Assembly: GCF_900102495.1 (NCBI RefSeq)
Contig: NZ_FMVQ01000019.1
Span: 1 to 41,811, forward strand
Source: Nitrosospira sp. Nl5
GTDB taxonomy: Bacteria > Pseudomonadota > Gammaproteobacteria > Burkholderiales > Nitrosomonadaceae
Direction of reading: 5' to 3'
Length of the DNA: 41,811 nt
The notes below the pieces were generated by a model. That model searched no databases. It was not told the DNA's origin and worked only from the letters and a program-made list of their open reading frames with translations. Each line of letters starts with the position of its first letter. Within the stretch, counting starts at the first letter, position 1. Below, piece after piece: positions 1-8,389 of this stretch. Position numbers and translations under genes: made by a program.

Positions 1-149
1 AACGGCAAGTCCAGCAATGCCTGGATTTGAGAAACGCTCCAGCGCGGTGATCCCGTTTCTGCCCCGGCTATGCCCTCCGGCTGTTTTTTTGCTGGCTGCT
101 TTTCGGTTATATCGAGGTTAGCAGTGATGTCGGAGATAAACTGATTCAT
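1..149 (-). CDS. bioB: Biotin synthase BioB, N-terminal fragment (runs off the left edge)
   Basis: The minus-strand frame opens with ATG at 149, preceded by AAGGA at 156-160 (6-nt spacing), and stays open to base 1, giving 49 codons. After a polar leader of about 35 residues comes Pro-Arg-Trp-Ser-Val-Ser-Gln-Ile-Gln-Ala-Leu-Leu, which matches the short N-terminal stretch (PRW-[ST]-x-x-Q) that precedes the radical-SAM core of BioB. BioB inserts sulfur into dethiobiotin to make biotin. The radical-SAM cysteines lie beyond the window, so the call rests on this motif and on the divergent neighbour comF, which often sits near bio genes in Betaproteobacteria. The leader is longer than in Escherichia coli BioB. 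Confidence 0.72.
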   Translation of the reverse strand, partial: MNQFISDITANLDITEKQPAKKQPEGIAGAETGSPRWSVSQIQALLDLP

Positions 150-313
150 ACTATGTCCTTATATCGTTTTCTTTTTGGAGAAACGATGCGTGATCGTCTC
201 GCCGCCAACGCGGCAGAAGCGACTCACTTCTTCGTTGCCTGGTAGAATCATCACGGATTACGCCATAGTTGTCAATTTTTCATCCAGCATTATTGAACAA
301 TAGATCAAAAATT

Positions 314-985
314 ATGCAGGCACTATTCAAGCAATACTGCCTGCTCTGCGGCACCACCAGTGATAATGACTTGTGCACGCCTTGCCGGGACAGCCTGCCT
401 CATCCGCCGCTTCACTGTTGTGCTGTATGCGGACTGCCTGCGTCGGAATCCCGTATTTGTGGCGCCTGCCTCGCAAACCCGCCGGCGTTTGATCAAACCG
501 TGGCGGCATTGCGTTATGCGTTTCCAGTGGACGCTCTTGTTCATTCGCTTAAATACCAGGCAAATCTTCCGATGGCGCTCGTACTGGCTGATTTACTGCT
601 GGCACGGATTGACGGTATTGCGTGCCCGGATTTCATCGTGCCGATGCCGTTGCATCCCGCTAAACTGCGTGAAAGAGGTTTCAACCAGGCACTGGAAATC
701 GCCCGAAACGTGTCAAAGAAATCCGGCATTCCACTATTGCCCGCCATCTGCGAGCGCATCAGGGATACGCCCTCCCAGACCGGGTTGCCGTGGAAGGAAC
801 GCGCAAAAAATATCCAGAATGCATTCACGTGCGAAACGGACCTTACAGGTAAGCGTATTGCCATACTGGATGACGTCATGACCACCGGCGCAACTCTCAA
901 CGAACTCGCAAAAGTACTACGCAAGGGCGGCGCTACGTATGTGAGCGGGTGGGTGATCGCACGAACGCTGCCCGGCGATGTGTAA
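314..985 (+). CDS. comF: ComF family phosphoribosyltransferase-like protein
   Basis: A 223-residue protein. The N-terminus holds a cysteine cluster typical of ComF zinc fingers (C9-x2-C12, C21-x2-C24, C35/C36-x2-C39, C49-x2-C52). A type I phosphoribosyltransferase domain follows, with the PRPP-binding loop ILDDVMTTGAT at about 184-194. ComF proteins act in DNA uptake and transformation in some bacteria and have a poorly defined role elsewhere; no natural-competence genes are visible here. ATG 314 is chosen because it gives the usual ComF start just before the first CxxC. An in-frame TTG at 269 would add 15 residues unlike the family, and neither start has a clear Shine-Dalgarno sequence. The next gene, trmL, starts 74 nt downstream on the same strand. 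Confidence 0.9.
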   Translation: MQALFKQYCLLCGTTSDNDLCTPCRDSLPHPPLHCCAVCGLPASESRICGACLANPPAFDQTVAALRYAFPVDALVHSLKYQANLPMALVLADLLLARIDGIACPDFIVPMPLHPAKLRERGFNQALEIARNVSKKSGIPLLPAICERIRDTPSQTGLPWKERAKNIQNAFTCETDLTGKRIAILDDVMTTGATLNELAKVLRKGGATYVSGWVIARTLPGDV

Positions 986-1059
986 TCGTGCTTTTTTAAA
1001 TCGGTGGGATATCGTGTGCTCCGGCTCTGCAATAAAATTCGGCAAAGTTGACCAGCATC

Positions 1060-1524
1060 ATGCTTGACGTGATTTTATTTCAACCGGAAATTCCGCCCAA
1101 CACCGGTAATATCATACGGCTGTGTGCCAATACCGGCGCAAGGTTGCATCTCATCAAGCCGCTGGGCTTTATCCTCGAAGACAAGCAATTACTGCGCGCC
1201 GGGCTGGATTATCACGAATTTGCCAGCATGAGCGTCCATGAAAACTGGACAGAATGTGCCGAGCGTTTGCAAGGACACCGTTTTTTTGCCGTTTCCACCA
1301 AGGGAAAACAACGCTATGATTTGCCCGCTTATACCAGCAAAGACGCGTTTCTTTTCGGTGCGGAGAGCCGGGGACTGCCATCCGGATTACTGGAGAGTTT
1401 TTCCGAACAGCATCTTATCCGTGTGCCCATGGTATCCGGAAGCCGTAGCCTCAATTTATCCAACACGGTCGCGGTAGTCATTTATGAAGCATGGCGGCAG
1501 ATGAAATTCGAGAAAGGAGTATAA
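1060..1524 (+). CDS. trmL: tRNA (cytidine(34)-2'-O)-methyltransferase TrmL
   Basis: A 154-residue SPOUT-class methyltransferase. TrmL methylates the 2'-OH of the wobble base C34 or cmnm5U34 in tRNA-Leu isoacceptors using S-adenosylmethionine. Family landmarks are collinear with the Escherichia coli enzyme: PEIPPNTGNIIRLCANTG near the start (about residues 8-25), AGLDYHE in the middle, FGAESRGLP, and the knot-forming C-terminal stretch SRSLNLSNTVAVVIYEAWRQ. Length is normal for the family. ATG 1060 is preferred over the in-frame TTG at 1048 because the family begins directly with the first beta strand. The gene ends 50 nt before the convergent gpsA stop. Confidence 0.95.
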   Translation: MLDVILFQPEIPPNTGNIIRLCANTGARLHLIKPLGFILEDKQLLRAGLDYHEFASMSVHENWTECAERLQGHRFFAVSTKGKQRYDLPAYTSKDAFLFGAESRGLPSGLLESFSEQHLIRVPMVSGSRSLNLSNTVAVVIYEAWRQMKFEKGV

Positions 1525-1529
1525 CCAGC

Positions 1530-1548
1530 AAAAACAAAACGTGTTTTT
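1530..1548. terminator. Possible weak bidirectional terminator between trmL and gpsA
   Basis: AAAAACA (1530-1536) and TGTTTTT (1542-1548) form a 7-bp inverted repeat around a 5-nt loop, exactly between the two convergent stop codons. The stem is A/T-rich and short, so it could equally be chance; its position and the T-run on either strand are the only support. Confidence 0.3.
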
Positions 1549-1574
1549 CCGGTATTCGATAGCGAACTTTCAGG

Positions 1575-2576
1575 TCAATAATTTTCTGTCTTCGGCTCAC
1601 GCCCGAGCAAGGCTTCCACGGCCGCTCCCGCGGATACGCCGGCATATAGTATGCTGCATACAGCCTTCGTAATCGGCATCTCAACTTTTAATTCCTGACT
1701 TAACCGCAGCACTTCCCTTGCGGTAGGAACTCCTTCCGCGGTGTGTCCCAGTTCACGCAGAATATTGGGCAGTGGATGGCCTGCCGCAAGCATGAGGCCC
1801 ACCCGCCGATTGCGTGACAGGTCGCCTGTACACGTGAGTATCAGATCGCCTGCACCGGTCAAGCCCATAAAAGTTTCCATACAGCCGCCGAGCTTGAGGC
1901 CCAATCGCGTAATTTCCGCAAGCCCTCTTGTAATCAATGCGGCCCGGGCGTTGTGACCAAAACCCATGCCGTCCGAAATCCCGGCGGCAATCGATATGAC
2001 GTTCTTGACCGCCCCACCCGTTTCCACGCCTACGATATCCTTGCTTGAATAGACCCGCAGCCGGGTAGTGTGCAATTGCGCCGCAACATTCCGGGAAAAC
2101 TTTTCATCATGCGATGCCAACGTCAGGGCAGTGGGAAGGCCTTGCGCAACTTCCTGCGCAAAGCTGGGCCCCGACAATACACCGCAGGACGCAACGCCGG
2201 CATACTCTTCCTGCGCCACTTGATGAGGCAGCTTGGCGGATTGCGCCTCGAATCCTTTACAGCCCCACACCACCGGGATAGTCTTTCCGCAAGCGGCCAT
2301 CTGACGTAGCGTATCGCGTAAACCGGCGATTGGCACAACGATCAGGGCAAGTTCGGCAAACTCAATGGCGACGTCAAGAGCGGAGGTCAGCCGCAGAGAA
2401 TCAGGCAAGGGAAAGGCTGGGAAATAACGCCGGTTGATTCGCTGTGAAACAAGCTCGGCAAGATGGCCGGGGGTTCGGGTCCACAAGGTTACCTGATGGC
2501 TTGAACTGGAGTTTGCGCTGAGGCTGATAGCCAGGGCCGTGCCCCATGCACCGGCCCCGAGAACGGCTATTCTCAC
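1575..2576 (-). CDS. gpsA: Glycerol-3-phosphate dehydrogenase [NAD(P)+]
   Basis: A 333-residue cytosolic enzyme that reduces dihydroxyacetone phosphate to sn-glycerol 3-phosphate, the backbone of phospholipids. The N-terminal Rossmann motif GAGAWG spans residues 8-13. The catalytic-lysine region VETGGAVKNVISIAAG and the GLTGAGDLILTC motif of the C-terminal helical domain are present, and the length is typical. The start is GTG at 2576; its first bases overlap the TGA of the upstream SH3 gene in a GTGA arrangement, which implies translational coupling. It is the last gene of the minus-strand cluster rhodanese-grxC-secB-SH3-gpsA, an order common in Betaproteobacteria. Confidence 0.96.
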   Translation of the reverse strand: MRIAVLGAGAWGTALAISLSANSSSSHQVTLWTRTPGHLAELVSQRINRRYFPAFPLPDSLRLTSALDVAIEFAELALIVVPIAGLRDTLRQMAACGKTIPVVWGCKGFEAQSAKLPHQVAQEEYAGVASCGVLSGPSFAQEVAQGLPTALTLASHDEKFSRNVAAQLHTTRLRVYSSKDIVGVETGGAVKNVISIAAGISDGMGFGHNARAALITRGLAEITRLGLKLGGCMETFMGLTGAGDLILTCTGDLSRNRRVGLMLAAGHPLPNILRELGHTAEGVPTAREVLRLSQELKVEMPITKAVCSILYAGVSAGAAVEALLGREPKTENY

Positions 2577-3070
2577 GAACCCCAGACCTGTTGCGTTCTA
2601 ACGTAACCGATTTGTCCGTCGCGGTGGCGCACCTTGACCCAACCATTCGCGGCGGGTTCCAACTGTTCCATCACAACGTTTTGCTGAGCCCGGAATACCA
2701 GCGTCGAACTCGCATTCGCAGCCTGATAAGCGTCGGCCTGTGGCACGGTGACAATCACATAGCGTTTTTCGCTTAATGCCTTTTCTTCCACCCAGGCAAG
2801 AGTGCCTCCACTATCGCGCACCTTGACCCAGCCTTCAACCTTCACGACCGCCTCTACCGGCAAATGACGGCTCGCCACATACACTTTATCCGCCTTGAAC
2901 GACGGCGCGTCATACATGACGGTAGCATTATCAATGATCGAATAAAACTCAAACGCCGCAATGGCGTATCCTGGAAATACCGGAAACAACAACACGCCGA
3001 CCAGCAATGCCGTCAGATCCCGGCGCAGTGGGAATAGCATTTCGAGAAACGTGGCACAGGCGTGCTTCAT
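2573..3070 (-). CDS. Secreted SH3-domain protein
   Basis: A 165-residue protein. A hydrophobic segment at about 18-38 ends in Ala-Ile-Ala, which looks like a Sec signal peptide with cleavage near residue 39. Two bacterial SH3-like modules follow (about 42-95 and 103-164), each with the WVKVRD or WVKVRH strand and a Gly-Trp-Val pattern typical of SH3_3/DUF1058 proteins. Such modules usually bind peptidoglycan or peptides in the periplasm. The gene starts 1 nt after secB and overlaps gpsA by 4 nt, so the three are surely co-transcribed. An internal Met at residue 11 is an alternative start that would leave a shorter signal peptide. No catalytic domain is seen; the physiological role is unknown. 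Confidence 0.85.
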   Translation of the reverse strand: MKHACATFLEMLFPLRRDLTALLVGVLLFPVFPGYAIAAFEFYSIIDNATVMYDAPSFKADKVYVASRHLPVEAVVKVEGWVKVRDSGGTLAWVEEKALSEKRYVIVTVPQADAYQAANASSTLVFRAQQNVVMEQLEPAANGWVKVRHRDGQIGYVRTQQVWGS

Positions 3071-3071
3071 T

Positions 3072-3554
3072 TCAGTGAGTTGTTTTCTTCTCTTCTTCCG
3101 GTACTTCCCCTGCCACGGCCTTCGTCTCGGCTTGCTGCTTTCCCTGTTGATAAAGCGCCTCGAAATTCACCGGGCTTAAAATTACCGCGTGAAAGCCGGC
3201 GCGGGTGACGATGTCTGAAACGGTCTCACGCAAGTACGGAAAAAGAATATTGGGACATGCAATTCCCAACACCGGATCCAATTCAGCCTCCGCCACGTTG
3301 CGAATCTGGAAAACTCCCGCCTGCCGCACCTCCACCAGAAACATGGTCTTGTCCTTGACCTTCGCGGTAACGGTTATGGTTAACAATACTTCATACATCC
3401 CCTCATCGATACGCTCGCCCTTCGTGTGCAGATGTATGTTCACCTCCGGCGTTTCACGCTCAAGAAAAATTTTTGGGGCGTTGGGAATCTCAAGGGATAA
3501 ATCCTTGACATAGATTTTTTCAATGCCGAAAACGGGTTGCTGCTGGTCGCTCAT
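3072..3554 (-). CDS. secB: Protein-export chaperone SecB
   Basis: A 160-residue cytosolic chaperone that holds precursor proteins unfolded and delivers them to SecA. The family core is clear: FGIEKIYVKDLSLEIPNAP, then KTMFLVEVRQAGVF, then the conserved CPNILFPYLRE block and a SPVNFEALY stretch. The C-terminus is rich in Glu and Lys. ATG 3554 (Met-Ser-Asp-Gln-Gln-Gln) is chosen because GGAA lies 8 nt upstream and the family begins this way. The frame opens 8 codons earlier at 3578, but no ribosome binding site is seen there. grxC lies 131 nt upstream on the same strand, an ordering seen in many Beta- and Gammaproteobacteria. Confidence 0.95.
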   Translation of the reverse strand: MSDQQQPVFGIEKIYVKDLSLEIPNAPKIFLERETPEVNIHLHTKGERIDEGMYEVLLTITVTAKVKDKTMFLVEVRQAGVFQIRNVAEAELDPVLGIACPNILFPYLRETVSDIVTRAGFHAVILSPVNFEALYQQGKQQAETKAVAGEVPEEEKKTTH

Positions 3555-3685
3555 GTTGGATTCCAATGGAGTCATCAAAATAGGATGTTACCGCAAAAAA
3601 CCGCGCTACAGTATTCATGCAATGAAAAACGCATAATGCGCTCGGAAAAACACGGCACACAGGTATTACAGGGTATTCCGGGCAA

Positions 3686-3988
3686 TCAATTTGCCGGAGT
3701 CCCGATGTCTCCGCTCTTTTGCATACCCGGTGATTGGACTGTCAGGAGCTTTACCAATTCGTTGCTGCGGTCGAGTCGTGCCAAATCCTCATACCCTCCT
3801 ACGTGGGTATCGCCGATGTAGATTTGTGGAACGGTGCGACGCCCGGTTTTTTTTATCATCTCGGCACGCCGGGCAGGATCCAGATCAATACGGATTTTTT
3901 CGATTTGCGTCACACCCCGGGAATGCAGCAGGCGTTCCGCTCTTATGCAATATGGACAGAAACCGGATGAGTACATAACGACCTTCAT
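3686..3988 (-). CDS. grxC: Glutaredoxin 3
   Basis: A 100-residue glutathione-dependent dithiol oxidoreductase. The active site C11-P-Y-C14 sits at the end of the first strand. The Thr-Val-Pro cis-proline loop (TVPQIYIGD) and the GGYEDL glutathione-binding motif follow in the right places. The protein is about 14 residues longer than usual GrxC; the extra tail is polar (Ser, Gly and Lys) and probably disordered. GAGGAT lies just before ATG 3988. The stop of the upstream rhodanese-like gene is 10 nt away, which supports one transcript. Confidence 0.95.
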   Translation of the reverse strand: MKVVMYSSGFCPYCIRAERLLHSRGVTQIEKIRIDLDPARRAEMIKKTGRRTVPQIYIGDTHVGGYEDLARLDRSNELVKLLTVQSPGMQKSGDIGTPAN

Positions 3989-3998
3989 GACATCCTCA

Positions 3999-4415
3999 TC
4001 ATTTCTTCACTATCGGCAAATTGGCCTGCCGCCATACATCGATGCCTCCTTCAAGGTTATGCACATGCTCAAACCCGTGCTTGCGCAAAATCGATCCGGC
4101 TTTGCCGGTGGAATTAACCCCGCTGCGATGTATCAATACGATCGGCTTGCTCTTGAATTTTTCCAGCTCATGCATGCGTTCTTCAAGCTTGTCAGCGGGA
4201 ATATGCTTTGAATTAGGCACGTGGCCCGACTCGTATTCGCTGCCTTCGCGCACATCCAGCACCAGCGCGTCCTTGTAATTAATCAGTTGAACCGCTACCA
4301 GCGTATCCACCTCATGGCCGGAGCGGCGAAACAGCAGCGGCCACAGCAACATGCCGCCACTCAGCAGGGCGGCCACAATCAGCGCAATATTATTCTGCAA
4401 GAATGTCACTTCCAT
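3999..4415 (-). CDS. Membrane-anchored rhodanese-like protein with Cys-to-His active-site change
   Basis: A 138-residue protein with one N-terminal transmembrane helix (about 9-29) and a rhodanese-fold domain (about 36-136). Fold signatures are present: the LVLDVREGSEYESGHVPNS block and the C-terminal LEGGIDVWRQANLP. In active single-domain rhodaneses the loop is Cys-Arg-Ser-Gly; here it reads IVLIHRSGVNS, with His96 in place of the persulfide-forming Cys (codon CAT, read directly). Classical thiosulfate:cyanide sulfurtransferase activity is therefore unlikely. It resembles YibN-type proteins, which precede grxC-secB in many genomes. ATG 4415 is preferred; TTG codons at 4433 and 4424 are in frame, and GAGG lies close upstream of the ATG. 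Confidence 0.88.
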   Translation of the reverse strand: MEVTFLQNNIALIVAALLSGGMLLWPLLFRRSGHEVDTLVAVQLINYKDALVLDVREGSEYESGHVPNSKHIPADKLEERMHELEKFKSKPIVLIHRSGVNSTGKAGSILRKHGFEHVHNLEGGIDVWRQANLPIVKK

Positions 4416-4689
4416 ACTCCTCAATTTTCTCAACCAGGGATTTTATCAGAGACGGGAATGTAGCGGAATTCTCTCGTTCCGGCGGCCTCTGAGGCATGGA
4501 ACATAAAATCCGCCGATTGATCCAACTGATATCCGGATTCTCCGAATTCCCGTCCTGGTATAGCGCGGCCAGGATGGCTGGGGACAAGTCCATGGCCTTG
4601 CATGCTGCGGGCGACGTCAAAATATATTAAAATGCTACAGCATTTCAAACCGCTTCACAGAAAATCTCATCCCTTTTATAAAGAACAGT

Positions 4690-5445
4690 ATGAAAAAACT
4701 CGTTCTCCTGCGGCATGGAGAAAGTACCTGGAACAAGGAGAACCGTTTTACTGGCTGGACAGACGTGGATTTATCACCAAAAGGTCTGGAAGAAGCCAGA
4801 AACTCCGGTCGGCTATTGCGAGAAAACGGGTTCGCGTTCGACGTTGCCTATACTTCCGTATTGAAACGCGCGATTCGCACATTATGGATCGCGCTGGATG
4901 AAATGAACCAGATGTGGATCCCCATCAATTTGTCCTGGCGATTGAACGAGCGCCATTACGGCGCGCTGCAAGGCCTGAGCAAGATAGAGACGGCGATTGA
5001 ATATGGCGAAGAACAGGTCCTGATCTGGCGGCGCAGTTACGATATTCAGCCACCCGCCCTGACGCCGGAGGATGAGCGCTATCCCGGGTTCGATCCGCGT
5101 TACCGGAACCTGGCCAAACAGGATATTCCATTGACTGAATGCCTCAAGGATACCGTGGCAAGATTCCTTCCGTACTGGAATGAGACGATTGCCCCACAGG
5201 TAAAATCCGGACAGCGCGTCCTTATCACTGCCCACGGCAATTCTCTGCGGGCGCTAGTCAAGTATCTCGACAATCTCTCCGATCAAGACGTCCTGGAACT
5301 CAATATTCCCACTGGCGTCCCGCTTGTGTACGAGCTTGACGATGCTCTGAAGCCAATCCGGAATTACTATCTTGGGGATCAGGCAACAATCGAACAAGCC
5401 ATGCGGGTAGTGGCCAATCAGGGGAAAATACTGCCTCACCTATGA
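4690..5445 (+). CDS. gpmA: 2,3-bisphosphoglycerate-dependent phosphoglycerate mutase
   Basis: A 251-residue glycolytic enzyme that interconverts 3- and 2-phosphoglycerate through a phosphohistidine. Catalytic residues are visible: LLRHGES with His9, Glu87 in NERHYG, and His182 in [10 protein letters not shown]. Arg60 and Arg63 of the substrate pocket also fall in place. Length matches the dimeric dPGM family (about 250). The ATG at 4690 is preceded by a purine-rich AAAGAAC. It heads the same-strand run gpmA, envC-like, ctpA, a frequent order in Proteobacteria. In the 274-nt gap before it I see no gene, only a likely promoter region. Confidence 0.96.
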   Translation: MKKLVLLRHGESTWNKENRFTGWTDVDLSPKGLEEARNSGRLLRENGFAFDVAYTSVLKRAIRTLWIALDEMNQMWIPINLSWRLNERHYGALQGLSKIETAIEYGEEQVLIWRRSYDIQPPALTPEDERYPGFDPRYRNLAKQDIPLTECLKDTVARFLPYWNETIAPQVKSGQRVLITAHGNSLRALVKYLDNLSDQDVLELNIPTGVPLVYELDDALKPIRNYYLGDQATIEQAMRVVANQGKILPHL

Positions 5446-5508
5446 TCCCACCCGTTTTGTTTGCGTGTATGATTTCTTTCGGTAAAAACATGCTGGAAAA
5501 ACTCAGTC

Positions 5509-6711
5509 TTGATTCGTATTAATCCCTGGTTGAATAGCATTCGCAAACTTATCCCGGCTTGTGTACTGATATTGTCGCATCCGCTTCATGCTGCTCCAAA
5601 AATTGACAAGGAAGACCTGAAGCAGCTACGCAACCAGATTGAATCACTACAGCAAGCACTGGCAGGTACGGAAGAATCTAAATCGGAAGCAGCGAACGCA
5701 CTGCGTGAATCGGAACGGGCCGTCAATGACGCCACCCGTAAGTTAGCCGCCTTGACCAACGCCCAACGCGAAGCCAATGACAAGCTCAATCAATTGCAGA
5801 GTCAATCCAGGCAGATCAAAAATCATGTTGAAGCCCAGCAGTTGCAACTAAGCAAATTGCTTTACCGGCAATATATCAATGGAAGCGGGCAAAAGGAGTA
5901 CTTGAGCCTCTTGCTCAACCAGCAGGATCCCAACCAGATTGCGCGTAATCTGCATTACCACGGCTATCTCTCGCAAGCGCACTCGGATAACATTAATACA
6001 CTGCGCATTAATCTCGAACAACTCGATGCGCTCACTCGCGAAAGCCGGGAGAAAAGCTCGGAAATCGCCACGATCCAGATGAAGCAAGCCGAGCAAAAAA
6101 AGCATCTGGAGCAGGAAAAAGCCGAGCAGACGAAATTACTTGCACGTATCTCGATGCAGGCTGATCAGCAGCGACGCGAGATCGACAAGCTCAAGCGTGA
6201 TGAAGAACGGCTCGCGCGCCTGGTGGAAAAAATCGCCAAGCAGCTCGCTAGCAAAAATCGCGCCAAATCTCTGAGCAACAGCAGACTACCTGACGCATCG
6301 ACGGATGGAAATCCATTCTCCGCGTTGAAAGGCCGCCTGAGTTTGCCGGTGCGAGGGGAACTTGCGAACCGCTTTGGTAGTCCACGTGCTGATGGGGGTA
6401 TTATCTGGAAAGGCCTGTTCATCCGCTCGGTTAGCGGCGAGGAAGTGAAAGCCATTGCGGGAGGGCGCGTCGTTTTCGCCGACTGGCTGAGAGGATTTGG
6501 AAATCTTATGATTGTGGACCACGGCAGCAGTTACATGAGCCTCTACGGCAACAACGAGACCAATCATAAACAGGCGGGGGACGCTGTTCGTGGTGGCGAT
6601 ACAATCGCGACGGTGGGAAACAGCGGCGGCAACCCGGAATCCGGTTTATACTTTGAACTACGCCACCAGGGCAAACCGTTTGACCCTTTGAATTGGGTCA
6701 GAATAAAATGA
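5509..6711 (+). CDS. envC: EnvC-like murein hydrolase activator (coiled coil plus degenerate LytM domain)
   Basis: A 400-residue periplasmic protein. A signal peptide covers about 1-28 (cleavage near His-Ala-Ala). A long Gln/Glu/Lys-rich coiled coil spans about 32-255 and a LytM/M23 fold about 280-400. The LytM part follows Escherichia coli EnvC block by block (WKGLFIRS, EVKAIAGGRVVFADWL, SLYGN, LYFELRHQG). It lacks the His/Asp zinc ligands of active M23 peptidases: the usual His-x-His is Leu-Tyr-Phe. By family knowledge it should activate AmiA/B/C-type amidases at the septum rather than cut peptidoglycan. The start is TTG 5509 with GGAAA 9 nt upstream. The stop is 33 nt before the chosen ctpA start. 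Confidence 0.9.
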   Translation: MIRINPWLNSIRKLIPACVLILSHPLHAAPKIDKEDLKQLRNQIESLQQALAGTEESKSEAANALRESERAVNDATRKLAALTNAQREANDKLNQLQSQSRQIKNHVEAQQLQLSKLLYRQYINGSGQKEYLSLLLNQQDPNQIARNLHYHGYLSQAHSDNINTLRINLEQLDALTRESREKSSEIATIQMKQAEQKKHLEQEKAEQTKLLARISMQADQQRREIDKLKRDEERLARLVEKIAKQLASKNRAKSLSNSRLPDASTDGNPFSALKGRLSLPVRGELANRFGSPRADGGIIWKGLFIRSVSGEEVKAIAGGRVVFADWLRGFGNLMIVDHGSSYMSLYGNNETNHKQAGDAVRGGDTIATVGNSGGNPESGLYFELRHQGKPFDPLNWVRIK

Positions 6712-6744
6712 GCAATGAATTTGACAAATGTGGAGAAAAGTTTA

Positions 6745-8220
6745 ATGGGTAACAAGATGCGGCAATTTGGCTTGGTTATTTTCGGCGCGGTAGCCGGCGT
6801 AATGCTCAGCCTCAATTTTTCTGCTGTCGCCAACAAGGAGACCCAGGAAGTCCTGCGTCCACTTCCAATCGAGGAGCTGCGCGCATTCACGGAGGTATTC
6901 GGCCGCATTAAAAGCGATTACGTTGAACCGGTGGAAGACAAGAAATTGATTACGGAAGCCATCAACGGAATGCTGACCGGTCTCGATCCACACTCCTCTT
7001 ACCTTGATACCGACGCCTTCAAGGAACTGCAAATCGGCACCCAGGGTGAATTCGGCGGACTGGGTATTGAAGTCAGCATGGAAGACGGGTTTGTCAAAGT
7101 TATCTCGCCGATCGAGGATACTCCCGCGTTTCGTGCCGGTATTAAACCCGGCGATCTGATCATCAAGCTGGACGATACCGCGGTCAAAGGCCTATCGCTC
7201 ACCGACGCGATCAAGCGCATGCGTGGCAAGCCCAACACTTCCATTACCCTGACTGTGCTGCGCAAAGGCGAGCCCAAGCCGCTGGTGTTTACACTGGTAC
7301 GCGCCGTTATCAAGATTCAGAGCGTCAAGTCGAAAATGATCGAGCCGGGGTATGCATATATACGCATCACGCAGTTCCAGGAACAGACCGGAGAAAACCT
7401 GGTCAAGGCCATAGATAAATTGTTTAAGGAAAGCCCCGTTCCGATGAAGGGATTGGTGCTGGATTTGCGTAACGATCCCGGCGGGTTGCTGAATGGTGCA
7501 GTTGCGGTTTCTGCCGCCTTTCTGCCGGCCAATTCACTGGTGGTTTATACCGACGGCCGCACCGAGGACGCCAAGATGAAGCTGAAAGCCAGCCCCGAAT
7601 TCTATCTGCGCGATACAAAAAACGATTATCTGAAACGCTTGCCGGCCGCGGTCAAGACCGTGCCCATGATTACCCTCGTGAATGGCGGCTCGGCTTCCGC
7701 TTCGGAAATCGTGGCGGGAGCGTTGCAGGACCATAAACGTTCCGTTGTCATGGGAACGCAAACTTTCGGCAAGGGATCTGTGCAAACCATACTGCCGCTG
7801 GGCAACAACACCGCAATCAAACTAACCACCGCGCGCTACTACACGCCCAACGGACAATCCATCCAGGCCAAGGGAATCACGCCGGATATCCTTGACGCAT
7901 CGGCGAAAGAAGAGACCGAGCGCTTGCGTGAAGCCGACCTGGATCGACATCTGTCTAACGGGAAAGATGGAAAGACGGAAAAGGAAAAGGAAAAGGCGGA
8001 AAAATCTGGGGAAGTCAAACCTGATACCGAGGCTGCGAAAGTGGCGCCGAAGCCTGCCGCCAAGGCAGCTAAACCGGAGAACGGCGATGACGCGAACAAG
8101 AAGCGTGAGCCACCACCGGAATTTGGTTCCAGCGAGGACCAATTGCTGATCCAGGCAATGAGTTATTTTAAAGACGGTCCGCCAATGCCGAGCAATAACT
8201 CTGCCAAGGCGGTTAACTGA
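6745..8220 (+). CDS. ctpA: Carboxyl-terminal processing protease (S41 family)
   Basis: A 491-residue periplasmic serine protease that trims C-termini of envelope proteins. An N-terminal hydrophobic anchor or signal spans about 8-28. A PDZ domain lies at about 98-185 (GEFGGLGIEV). The S41 core is at about 200-385, with Ser318 in GGSASASEI and Lys343 in TFGKGSVQT forming the Ser-Lys dyad at the canonical 25-residue spacing. The tail (about 388-455) is a low-complexity Lys/Glu/Ala/Pro linker, followed by EDQLLIQAMSYFK, the usual last helix. ATG 6745 is chosen because GGAGAA lies 8 nt upstream; ATG 6715, 10 codons earlier, has no such site. It probably shares a transcript with envC. Confidence 0.94.
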   Translation: MGNKMRQFGLVIFGAVAGVMLSLNFSAVANKETQEVLRPLPIEELRAFTEVFGRIKSDYVEPVEDKKLITEAINGMLTGLDPHSSYLDTDAFKELQIGTQGEFGGLGIEVSMEDGFVKVISPIEDTPAFRAGIKPGDLIIKLDDTAVKGLSLTDAIKRMRGKPNTSITLTVLRKGEPKPLVFTLVRAVIKIQSVKSKMIEPGYAYIRITQFQEQTGENLVKAIDKLFKESPVPMKGLVLDLRNDPGGLLNGAVAVSAAFLPANSLVVYTDGRTEDAKMKLKASPEFYLRDTKNDYLKRLPAAVKTVPMITLVNGGSASASEIVAGALQDHKRSVVMGTQTFGKGSVQTILPLGNNTAIKLTTARYYTPNGQSIQAKGITPDILDASAKEETERLREADLDRHLSNGKDGKTEKEKEKAEKSGEVKPDTEAAKVAPKPAAKAAKPENGDDANKKREPPPEFGSSEDQLLIQAMSYFKDGPPMPSNNSAKAVN

Positions 8221-8221
8221 T

Positions 8222-8348
8222 ATTGATAGATGGCGCAATGCGCTTCGCTTATTGACGCCCTACGCCTGCTGCAAGCACGGTTTGCAGACGGTTTCGGTGG
8301 AAGGTGCAATAAGCGGAGCGCATTACGTCGTATGAGAATTCCATCAAT
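8222..8348. repeat. Composite inverted repeat, family A, copy 1
   Basis: The left arm (about 8222-8260) and the reverse complement of the right arm (about 8300-8348) share ATTGAT, then CGCAATGCGCTTCGCTTATT or a close variant, then CACC or CGCC. The arms face outward around a spacer of about 40 nt. The same arm sequence recurs in copy 2 at 9825-10030, so four arms can be aligned within 1.8 kb. The form (paired inverted short palindromic units between genes) resembles REP/BIME-type elements mobilised by RAYT transposases, but no transposase is in this window. It sits between ctpA and the moeB-like gene and may also act as a transcript-end structure. Confidence 0.75.
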
Positions 8349-8389
8349 CCTGCAGTCATACCTGATTCGCAGCTTCGCCGCTGTACGCA

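Noticed and set aside
541-1032. A minus-strand open frame opposite comF
   Set aside because: It lies wholly over the conserved phosphoribosyltransferase domain of comF and has no recognisable family or ribosome binding site.
4430-4648. Two overlapping minus-strand frames in the gap between the rhodanese-like gene and gpmA
   Set aside because: They have no homology pattern, poor starts, and a composition unlike the neighbouring genes; the gap is better read as promoter DNA.
5490-5522. A ten-codon frame (ATG at 5490) overlapping the envC start, considered as a leader peptide
   Set aside because: It is short, without regulatory codons or an attenuator structure, and could easily arise by chance.
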